Of a stretch of DNA of 9,725 nucleotides, positions 1 to 5,594 are shown piece after piece. Under the pieces are notes generated by a model, which made no database searches, was not told where the DNA came from, and saw nothing but the letters and a program-made list of their open reading frames with translations. The stretch is from Bacteroidota bacterium (GTDB lineage: Bacteria; Bacteroidota; Ignavibacteria; Kapaibacteriales; Kapaibacteriaceae): NCBI GenBank assembly GCA_003488525.1, contig DNLG01000010.1, positions 3,804 through 13,528 on the forward strand, written 5' to 3'. Numbering within the stretch: position 1 is the stretch's first letter; each line of letters opens with the position of its first letter. Both the position numbers and the translations under genes were made by a program.

Positions 1-296
1 GCGTTGTCGAACCACAAACGTCGTATGCCATGTTTGCCGCCTGCCTTGCTTCGGCTGACATGCTGCTAACGCCGGACACATCTGCAGTCCATGCCGCGGC
101 GGCCTACCGCGTTCCATCGGTTGTGCTCTTTTCTCAGGACTCGCGAGGTATCATGCCGTGGTTCCCATACGACACACCATGCTGGCCGTGCGTCACCACC
201 CGCGGCGCACTCGAGACGATTCCCGTTGAAGAGATCGTCTGCGCGGTTGATGAGATGATCAAGGCCACCACCGGTAACAAGGTCGGCGATGCGTAA
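1..296 (+). CDS. Glycosyltransferase family 9 (heptosyltransferase-type), C-terminal fragment
   Basis: This is the 3' end of a gene that begins outside the window; the open frame runs from base 3 to the TAA at 294-296, about 97 residues. The segment ASADMLLTPDTSAVHAAAA followed by a VPSVVLF strand is the typical C-terminal nucleotide-sugar binding half of GT9 enzymes, in which the Asp-Thr-Ser and following His lie near the sugar-nucleotide phosphates. The PWFPYDTPCWPC stretch after it resembles the variable tail of ADP-heptose:LPS heptosyltransferases. Such enzymes transfer heptose or a related sugar to lipopolysaccharide core or other envelope glycans on the cytoplasmic face of the inner membrane, which suggests a Gram-negative envelope. 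The acceptor and the exact sugar cannot be told from this fragment. The gene precedes aspS by 34 bp on the same strand, so cotranscription is possible. Confidence 0.8.
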   Translation, partial: VVEPQTSYAMFAACLASADMLLTPDTSAVHAAAAYRVPSVVLFSQDSRGIMPWFPYDTPCWPCVTTRGALETIPVEEIVCAVDEMIKATTGNKVGDA

Positions 297-330
297 TTTT
301 CATGTCCACTTTCCCTCGTAAACAACCACC

Positions 331-2106
331 ATGCAGTTTCAAAAGCGCACAGTCTCCTGCGGAGAGCTTCGTCCATCACATGACGGCACGCATGTAACGC
401 TCAATGGTTGGGTCAACGCCCGACGCGATTACGGAGGCGTCATCTTTATCGATCTGCGTGACCGGTATGGTCTGACGCAGGTCGTCGTCGACACGTCGTA
501 CTCGCCCGACCTGGCATCGGCCATCGATCCTGTGCGGTCGGAGTACGTGCTGTGGGTGAAAGGGAAGGTCCGTCTGCGTGAGAATCCCAACCCGCGCATC
601 CCGACGGGACTTATTGAGGTTCTGGCCGACGATATCGGTGTGATCAATGCTGCTGAGGTGACGCCATTTGAGATCGTTGATGATCTGGCAACGAACGAAG
701 AACTGCGCCTCACGCACAGGTATCTGGACCTTCGCCGGCCGTCGCTGCAGAGGAACTTCCTTGTTCGCAACAAGCTCTATCAGATCACGCACCGGTTCTT
801 CGAGCAGGAGGGATTCGTCGAAGTTGAGACACCCGTTCTGACAAAGTCTACCCCCGAAGGAGCCCGCGATTTTCTTGTGCCGAGCCGCATGAATAAGGGA
901 CGGTTCTATGCCCTTCCTCAATCGCCGCAGCTGTTCAAGCAGCTTCTGATGGTGTCGGGTTTCGACAAGTACATGCAGATCGTTAAGTGTTTCCGTGATG
1001 AAGATCTGCGCGCTGATCGTCAGCCGGAGTTCACACAGATCGACGTGGAGATGTCATTCGTCACCCAGGAGGACATTCTATCGCTCACCGAACGATTCAT
1101 CGCCTCGGCGTGGAAAGAGATCCTCAACGTCGACGTCGCGGTACCATTCCGTCGCATGAGCTTTCACGAAGCTCTCAGTCGGTACGGCTCCGACAAACCC
1201 GATATCCGATATGGCCTTGAGCTGACCGACGTTTCGAAGCTGGCCGCGCAGTCATCCTTTGGAATCTTCTCGACAACGGTCGCCGATGGCGGAGTCGTCA
1301 TGGCCGTAAATGCCAAGTCATGCGGTGGCTTCTCGCGCAAACAGATCGACGAGCTCACGGAACATGCCAAGAAGTATGGAGCCAAGGGGCTTCCCTGGCT
1401 GAAAATGGTCGACGGCGAAATCTCTGGCTCGTTTGCCAAGCAGCTTGCCGGTGATGAAGCCACGCAGCTCTGTGCTGCACTTGGTGCGGACAATGGCGAC
1501 CTGCTGCTGTTCTTCCCCGGTGAGTGGGAACGGGCCTGCACGATCGGTGGCGCTCTGCGGACGGAGATCGCCCGCCGATGCGGCATACTGGATCAGCTCG
1601 CGGGAACATATTCGTTCCACTGGGTGCTGGAGTTTCCGCTTCTTGAATACAGCGAAGAAGAGTCACGCTGGATTGCTCGTCACCACCCATTCACGGCACC
1701 GTTGAATGAGGATCTGCATCTTCTTGACAGCGATCCAACGCATGCTCGTGCCGTGGCGCATGACCTGGTGATTAACGGATATGAGGCCGCCGGAGGATCG
1801 ATACGTATTCATACCAATCCGGTGCAGCAGCGCATGTTCGACCTGCTGGGTTTCAGCCGTGAAGACGCTGAGCTGAAGTTCGGATTTCTCCTGAATGCAC
1901 TGCGTTACGGTGCGCCCCCTCACGGAGGCATCGCCTTTGGTTTCGACCGTCTGGTGATGCTGCTGTGTCAGACAGAGAACATTCGCGACGTGATCGCCTT
2001 CCCCAAGACAACTTCCGGTCTGTCACTCATGGATGGATGTCCCTCGGGCGTCGATGATCGTCAGCTCGCCGAAGTCGGCATCCGCACGCTAGGCGACCGT
2101 CCATGA
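331..2106 (+). CDS. aspS: Aspartyl-tRNA synthetase, bacterial type
   Basis: Class II aminoacyl-tRNA synthetase that charges tRNA-Asp with aspartate using ATP, in the cytoplasm. It has 591 residues, the normal length for the bacterial form. An N-terminal OB-fold anticodon-binding domain is seen at about residues 1-110 ([20 protein letters not shown]). The catalytic core carries motif 2 at 221-236 ([16 protein letters not shown]), HHPFTAP at 451-457 and motif 3 at 532-541 ([10 protein letters not shown]). The GAD insertion typical of bacterial AspRS lies at about 300-420. All catalytic motifs look intact. The ATG at 331 matches the usual N-terminus, but no Shine-Dalgarno sequence precedes it. 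The 3' end overlaps the next gene by ATGA, implying translational coupling. Whether the enzyme also charges tRNA-Asn cannot be decided: the OB-fold residue in RRDYGG is Tyr, and no gatCAB or asnS is in view. Confidence 0.98.
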   Translation: MQFQKRTVSCGELRPSHDGTHVTLNGWVNARRDYGGVIFIDLRDRYGLTQVVVDTSYSPDLASAIDPVRSEYVLWVKGKVRLRENPNPRIPTGLIEVLADDIGVINAAEVTPFEIVDDLATNEELRLTHRYLDLRRPSLQRNFLVRNKLYQITHRFFEQEGFVEVETPVLTKSTPEGARDFLVPSRMNKGRFYALPQSPQLFKQLLMVSGFDKYMQIVKCFRDEDLRADRQPEFTQIDVEMSFVTQEDILSLTERFIASAWKEILNVDVAVPFRRMSFHEALSRYGSDKPDIRYGLELTDVSKLAAQSSFGIFSTTVADGGVVMAVNAKSCGGFSRKQIDELTEHAKKYGAKGLPWLKMVDGEISGSFAKQLAGDEATQLCAALGADNGDLLLFFPGEWERACTIGGALRTEIARRCGILDQLAGTYSFHWVLEFPLLEYSEEESRWIARHHPFTAPLNEDLHLLDSDPTHARAVAHDLVINGYEAAGGSIRIHTNPVQQRMFDLLGFSREDAELKFGFLLNALRYGAPPHGGIAFGFDRLVMLLCQTENIRDVIAFPKTTSGLSLMDGCPSGVDDRQLAEVGIRTLGDRP

Positions 2107-2960
2107 TCCGTCGTCCAGTTGCGATCGTCAGCATTACCATTGCGCTGGCTCTTGCAGCATGCGCTCAAGCGCAGACGGCCTCCTCGGTTCGACGGGTCGA
2201 CGCTCTTGTTGCTCTGGCCAAGGATTCGGGCTGGACGCGTCTGCCAATTGGACAGTTGATGACGCGCCTTGGACTTCAGCTTCTCACAACGCCCTATGTG
2301 GGAGGAACCCTTGAGGGCGATGGACCCGAGGTCTGTCGCATCAGCCTCGACGGACTTGACTGCGTGACGTTTTTTGAGTCGGTACTGAACCTTGCGCGCA
2401 ACATCCAACGTGGACGCACCGCATTCGAAGATCTGCGCTCTAGTGTGACCGAAACACGATATCGCTCCGGGATCCTCGACGGCTACACAAGCCGCCTGCA
2501 TTACACCACGGAGTGGTTCCTGGATAATGTAGCCAAGGGGGTAGTGGAGGACGTTAGCCAGTCACTGGGCGGCACTCCGATGAACATGAAGGTCGACTTC
2601 ATGTCGACCCATCCGCAGTTGTATCCGGCTTTGCGGCAGGATACTGCTGCTGTGCGCCGAATTGCCGAGATCGAACGTCGTCTGCAGCGAGCGACAATGT
2701 TTGTGATCGCCAGAGACCGCATCGCTCGGATAGAGTCAGAGCTCAAGGATGGCGACATCATCGCGATCGTGACGTCAAAGAAGGGGCTCGATTATGCACA
2801 CACCGGCATCGTGGTTCGCGAAGGTAATCGGGCACGTCTGATGCATGCCTCGTCAACAAAGAAGCAGGTCATCCTCGATGGTTACCTTGCCGATGTTGTT
2901 GCCCGGGTTGACTCGTGGACTGGGGTCAGCGTTGCGCGTCCGCAAGAAGCGGTCCGCTGA
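2103..2960 (+). CDS. DUF1460 family cysteine hydrolase (amidase-like), predicted lipoprotein
   Basis: A 285-residue exported protein of the DUF1460 / N-acetylmuramoyl-L-alanine amidase-like family (NlpC/P60-like papain fold). The N-terminus has two Arg, a hydrophobic stretch at about 6-19 and a lipobox LAAC with Cys20, so it is probably a lipoprotein; signal peptidase I cleavage after AQA is the alternative. The putative nucleophile Cys87 lies in LDCVTF, the catalytic His233 in YAHTGI, and a conserved HAS follows at 248-250. Together these are the family signature. Characterised relatives act on cell-wall peptides, so a role in peptidoglycan turnover or recycling in the periplasm is likely but is inferred from the family. 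The start overlaps the aspS stop by ATGA, so translation is probably coupled, though no functional link to AspRS is evident. The last 35 bp overlap the convergent lipoyl-pathway gene. Confidence 0.85.
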   Translation: MIRRPVAIVSITIALALAACAQAQTASSVRRVDALVALAKDSGWTRLPIGQLMTRLGLQLLTTPYVGGTLEGDGPEVCRISLDGLDCVTFFESVLNLARNIQRGRTAFEDLRSSVTETRYRSGILDGYTSRLHYTTEWFLDNVAKGVVEDVSQSLGGTPMNMKVDFMSTHPQLYPALRQDTAAVRRIAEIERRLQRATMFVIARDRIARIESELKDGDIIAIVTSKKGLDYAHTGIVVREGNRARLMHASSTKKQVILDGYLADVVARVDSWTGVSVARPQEAVR

Positions 2961-3672
2961 TGGGCGTTCGGGCCACGTGCACCGCAATCACATCGAGAAC
3001 TTCACGGGCCGTGACTCTTCTGCCGGCTGCCTGACTGAGTGTCGCACTCGAGCTGGTCATGGTGTGTCGCAGTTGCTCCCGGTCAGCATCGGTGGCCGTG
3101 ACCACATCGGCCAGCCGCTCATGGCCGGCGCCGCAGAGGATAGAACCGTGCTGCAACAATACACCGTCGATCACGCGCTGGGCTGAGCCGACGACCTTGC
3201 GTCCGTGCCAGAGGATCTCCGTCCGCGCATGTGACGTGAAACACGCCTGACCCATGGGGCCGCTCGAGGCGTAGTGTGTGCGAAGATCGGAATCAATGGC
3301 CGCGAACATCAGTTCCGGGCAGACCACCTGCAGTGCCCCGTACAGAAGGGTATGGATCTCGGCATACATCCGGCGCGCTTCCAGGCTGTCGTTCACGGGC
3401 ACGCAAACGCAGTACGTCACCTCGTCTGCGTGCAGCACGGCGCGTCCTCCCGTTGGTCGATGCACGACATCATATCCATGTGCTTCGATGTCTGATTGAA
3501 CGACGGCGCTCAGGGGCTGATGCTTGCCGAGAGATACGCACCATGGGTCCCACGTATAGAGCCGCATTGTTGCCGGAGCCGCCCCGTTTCGAACGCGATC
3601 GGCGAGCTCCACGTCAAGACGCATGTTGTCTTCGCCCCTTGCCGCACCGGCGTCGACCACCTGAAGCATCAT
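2926..3672 (-). CDS. Octanoyltransferase / lipoate-protein ligase family protein (LipM-like)
   Basis: A 248-residue BPL/LplA/LipB-fold protein. These enzymes attach octanoyl or lipoyl groups to the lysine of lipoyl domains such as those of pyruvate and 2-oxoglutarate dehydrogenases or GcvH. Seen in order: WDPWCVSLGKHQ (41-52), the substrate-pocket motif RPTGGRAVLH (72-81), a Cys144 in QACF, Lys159 in GRKVVGSAQ (157-165) and LLQHGSIL (172-179). The Cys144 context is that of the LipM nucleophile, and the protein lacks the C-terminal accessory domain of classical LplA (about 330 residues). I therefore favour a LipM-type octanoyl-[GcvH]:protein transferase over an ATP-dependent ligase, with the related amidotransferase LipL a further alternative. 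It is the last gene of the smpB-tyrS-lipM run; its ATG overlaps the tyrS stop by ATGA. A second ATG follows immediately, so the exact initiator is uncertain by one codon. Its 3' end overlaps the DUF1460 gene. Confidence 0.85.
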   Translation of the reverse strand: MMLQVVDAGAARGEDNMRLDVELADRVRNGAAPATMRLYTWDPWCVSLGKHQPLSAVVQSDIEAHGYDVVHRPTGGRAVLHADEVTYCVCVPVNDSLEARRMYAEIHTLLYGALQVVCPELMFAAIDSDLRTHYASSGPMGQACFTSHARTEILWHGRKVVGSAQRVIDGVLLQHGSILCGAGHERLADVVTATDADREQLRHTMTSSSATLSQAAGRRVTAREVLDVIAVHVARTPISGPLLADAQR

Positions 3673-4877
3673 CGTCCGGAGATCCGAAGAAAGCGCAGCT
3701 TGCCAACGCGCAGGATCACCGGCGCCTGTAGGTCGATCAATGCGGCAGGATCGGTGATCTTGGTTCCATCGATCGATACGCCCCCTTGCTGGATCAACCT
3801 GCGGGCTTCGCTCTTTGACTGCGCCATGGAGGTCGTTGTAAGGATCGTGACGATGTCCAGCGACGTTCCATCGAGCACCGTCTCCTCGATGACATCCGGG
3901 ATGTCCTTCTTAACGAACACCCGTTCGAACTCGTCCAGGGCTTCCTTACCGGCTCCTTCGCCATGATAGCGATCAACAAGACTGCCCGAAACCTGTACCT
4001 TGGCCGTGCGCGGATGTAGCGTGCCGGCTGCCAGTTCTGACTCCATGCGGGCCACGTCTTCGCCCCCTGCAAAGCAGGCGTAGCGGTAGTAGCGCGCGAT
4101 CAGAGAATCGGGAATGGACATCGTCTTGCCGAACATGTCCTTGGCTGAATCGGTCAGCGCGATATAGTTGTCGAGTGACTTGCTCATCTTCTCCACGCCG
4201 TCCGTTCCTTCCAGGATCGGCATCGTCAGAATGCACTGCGGTTCCTGTCCGTAGGCCTTCATGATCTCGCGGCCGACGAGAAGATTGAACTTCTGATCCG
4301 TGCCGCCTAGTTCAACGTCGCTGCGCACGGCAACAGAGTCATAGGCCTGCGATAGGGGATAGAGAAACTCGTGAACACTGATCGGCTCACCCGAGCGGTA
4401 GCGCTTGGTAAAGTCATCGCGTTCAAGCAGCTGGGCCACCGTGTACTTGGCCGATAATGTGATGACCTCACGGAAGGACATCGAATCGAGCCACTGTGAG
4501 TTGTATACCACCTCGGTGCGTGACATGTCGAGGATCTTCGCCGCCTGCTCGACATATGTCTTGCCGTTCTCACGGGTCTCGTCCAGCGTTAGCGCAGGCC
4601 GCGTCTTGGACTTACCCGTCGGATCTCCGATCATGGCCGTGAAGTCGCCAATGATCAGCACCACAGTATGGCCCAGATCCTGAAACTGCCGCAGCTTGTT
4701 AAGAACTACGGCATGGCCGATATGGATGTCCGGCCGGCTTGGATCCAGCCCAAGCTTCGCGCGAAGGGGCGTGCCGGTGGCAATACTCCGCTCCAGCTTC
4801 CGGATGAAGTCCTCCTGCGGCAGCAGATCTACGGCGCCATCAGAAAGAATGTCGAACTGTTCTTTGAGGGTTTTCAT
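3669..4877 (-). CDS. tyrS: Tyrosyl-tRNA synthetase
   Basis: Class I aminoacyl-tRNA synthetase that activates tyrosine with ATP and charges tRNA-Tyr. It has 402 residues, the normal bacterial length. The ATP-binding HIGH motif is exact at residues 52-55 and KMSKS at 230-234. A GDFTAMIGDPTGKS stretch (77-90) and ELGGTDQKFNLL (189-200) give the tyrosine pocket and Rossmann core. A C-terminal S4 RNA-binding domain spans about 345-402. The ATG at 4877 is the first usable start: the in-frame upstream ATG at 4898 is closed after five codons by a TGA. No Shine-Dalgarno is present. The start codon lies inside the 7-bp repeat array that separates it from smpB. Downstream it overlaps the LipM-like gene by four bases (ATGA). 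No T-box or other leader regulator is visible in the 31-base gap to smpB. Confidence 0.98.
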   Translation of the reverse strand: MKTLKEQFDILSDGAVDLLPQEDFIRKLERSIATGTPLRAKLGLDPSRPDIHIGHAVVLNKLRQFQDLGHTVVLIIGDFTAMIGDPTGKSKTRPALTLDETRENGKTYVEQAAKILDMSRTEVVYNSQWLDSMSFREVITLSAKYTVAQLLERDDFTKRYRSGEPISVHEFLYPLSQAYDSVAVRSDVELGGTDQKFNLLVGREIMKAYGQEPQCILTMPILEGTDGVEKMSKSLDNYIALTDSAKDMFGKTMSIPDSLIARYYRYACFAGGEDVARMESELAAGTLHPRTAKVQVSGSLVDRYHGEGAGKEALDEFERVFVKKDIPDVIEETVLDGTSLDIVTILTTTSMAQSKSEARRLIQQGGVSIDGTKITDPAALIDLQAPVILRVGKLRFLRISGR

Positions 4878-4929
4878 TGGTCATCGGTCATTGGTCATCG
4901 GTCATCGGTCATCGGTCATCGGTCATTCG
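4874..4929. repeat. 7-bp tandem repeat (TCATCGG)n at the smpB-tyrS junction
   Basis: Eight adjacent 7-bp units read on the plus strand: TCATTGG, TCATCGG, TCATTGG, four TCATCGG, then a degenerate TCATTCG. On the coding (minus) strand each unit carries ATGA, that is, an overlapping start and stop. The array encodes the last residues of SmpB (RMTDDR) and its stop at 4909-4911, the whole spacer, and the tyrS ATG at 4875-4877. Because the period is 7, three successive units place a stop in every frame. Gain or loss of units inside the spacer would therefore change neither protein, only the distance and phase between stop and start. Heptanucleotide tandem repeats are known from other bacteria, for example the STRR sequences of cyanobacteria; a role here is not established. 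Confidence 0.95.
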
Positions 4930-5379
4930 CCTGATTTCCCGTTTCTGCTCTCGTTCTTTTGTTGCCGCACGCTTGTCATAAAGCTTTTTGCCTCGCACCA
5001 GACCGAGTTCAACTTTGACGTACGGACCTGAAAAATAGAGACTCAGAGGAACAACCGTCAGCCCCTTTTCTTCAATTCCTTCGCGCAGACGTAGAAGCTC
5101 ATGATGTTTGAGCAGGAGCTTGCGACGCCGAAGGGGCTCGTGGTTCTCCCGGTGACCGAAGTCATACGGGCTGATGTGCAGACCCATCAGATAGAGCTCA
5201 TCCGACTTGCGGTCGGGAAACATCGCATAGGCGTCGGCGAGGTTGACCTTGCCGGCACGCAGGGACTTGACCTCGGTTCCCATCAGGGCAATACCGGCCT
5301 CGAACCGGGCAAGGACTTCGTACTCGAAGAGTGCCTTGCGGTTGGTGATAATGGTCCGTATGGTGCGTGCATCTGGCAT
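4909..5379 (-). CDS. smpB: SsrA (tmRNA)-binding protein SmpB
   Basis: SmpB binds tmRNA and brings it to stalled ribosomes for trans-translation rescue. The protein has 156 residues, the usual length. The family pattern is clear: FEYEVLARFEAGIALMGTEV near the N-terminus, KSLRAGKVNLADAYA, the HISPYDFGHRENHEPLRRRK stretch, KGLTVVPLSLYF, and a basic tail GKKLYDKRAATKEREQKRE. That tail is the part known to enter the decoding centre and mRNA channel. The start chosen is ATG 5379 (MPDARTIRTI). The longer open frame upstream reads through the tRNA-Ser gene and a terminator and cannot be real protein. The last five or six residues and the stop come from the tandem repeat array. No Shine-Dalgarno is present; only five bases separate the start from the terminator U-tract. 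tyrS follows after 31 bp. Confidence 0.96.
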   Translation of the reverse strand: MPDARTIRTIITNRKALFEYEVLARFEAGIALMGTEVKSLRAGKVNLADAYAMFPDRKSDELYLMGLHISPYDFGHRENHEPLRRRKLLLKHHELLRLREGIEEKGLTVVPLSLYFSGPYVKVELGLVRGKKLYDKRAATKEREQKREIRRMTDDR

Positions 5380-5384
5380 AGACG

Positions 5385-5416
5385 AAAAAAGCCCCGCGTA
5401 CGGGACACGGGGCTTT
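5385..5416 (-). terminator. Intrinsic terminator downstream of tRNA-Ser
   Basis: On the minus strand AAAGCCCCG (5416-5408) pairs with CGGGGCTTT (5396-5388) across an 11-base loop, giving a nine-base-pair, GC-rich stem followed by a run of six T (5390-5385). The T-run lies only on the minus-strand exit side, so it terminates leftward transcription coming from the tRNA. It ends five bases before the smpB ATG, so it could also act as a partial terminator or attenuator for smpB-tyrS-lipM. Confidence 0.9.
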
Positions 5417-5422
5417 AGTGTG

Positions 5423-5513
5423 CGGAGAGGGAGGGATTCGAACCCTCGGTAGCGGTTATTACCACTACGACGGTTTAGCAAACCGTTGCCTTCAGCCACT
5501 CGGCCACCTCTCC
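5423..5513 (-). tRNA. tRNA-Ser (anticodon GCU)
   Basis: A 91-base type II tRNA. The acceptor stem GGAGAGG/CCTCTCC is perfect over 7 bp. The D arm is GCC...GGC, and the anticodon stem ACGGT/ACCGT encloses the loop TTGCTAA with anticodon GCT (plus-strand bases 5477-5479). A long variable arm with an 8-bp stem (GTAGTGGT/ACCGCTAC, one G-T pair) is diagnostic for serine. The T arm is GAGGG TTCGAAT CCCTC and the discriminator is G73. It reads AGC and AGU codons. The 3' CCA is not encoded; the bases after G73 are CAC, so CCA must be added by a nucleotidyltransferase. A promoter-like TATATTTG lies upstream and a terminator downstream. Confidence 0.98.
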
Positions 5514-5524
5514 CTGAGGAGAGG

Positions 5525-5532
5525 CAAATATA
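5525..5532 (-). promoter_or_regulatory. Putative -7 promoter element for tRNA-Ser (TATATTTG)
   Basis: The minus strand reads TATATTTG, an exact match to the Bacteroidota -7 consensus TAnnTTTG, ending 11 bases before the tRNA 5' end. That places a transcription start a few bases upstream of the mature tRNA. No clear TTG is seen at the expected -33 spacing, so the match rests on the -7 element and its position. Confidence 0.55.
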
Positions 5533-5582
5533 GCAAGTTCCACAATCAGATGGGACAGCCCCCCCAGCTGGCGCATGGTTCG

Positions 5583-5590
5583 TACTTTTG
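5583..5590 (+). promoter_or_regulatory. Putative -7 promoter element for mutS (TACTTTTG)
   Basis: TACTTTTG matches TAnnTTTG exactly and ends four bases before the GTG at 5595. The transcription start would then fall on or next to the GTG, suggesting a leaderless or nearly leaderless mutS transcript. No convincing -33 TTG is visible; the region at that distance holds a run of seven C (5559-5565). The spacing to a start codon supported by protein similarity is what makes this more than a chance octamer. Confidence 0.4.
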
Positions 5591-5594
5591 CGCC

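Noticed and set aside
294..301. TAATTTTC upstream of aspS as a -7 promoter element
   Set aside because: Only seven of eight positions match TAnnTTTG, it overlaps the stop codon of the glycosyltransferase, and no -33 element is visible; too weak to list.
376..921. 181-codon minus-strand ORF inside aspS, and the other ORFs antisense to aspS
   Set aside because: These are shadow frames in GC-rich DNA opposite a strongly conserved gene; no family motif or sensible composition.
3276..3966. Plus-strand ORFs of 73 to 156 codons opposite the LipM-like gene and tyrS
   Set aside because: Arg/Pro/Ser-rich antisense frames opposite conserved proteins; no recognisable domain.
4896..4898. In-frame upstream ATG as the tyrS start
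   Set aside because: The frame closes at TGA 4883-4881 after five codons, so it cannot extend TyrRS.
4874..4929. CRISPR array or attachment site
   Set aside because: Units are 7 bp with no spacers, and no integrase or cas gene is near; this is a simple tandem repeat.
5418..5594. Upstream extension of MutS from 5418
   Set aside because: It is the antisense reading of tRNA-Ser (GEGGIRTLGSG). MutS similarity starts near GTG 5595 and the putative promoter lies at 5583.
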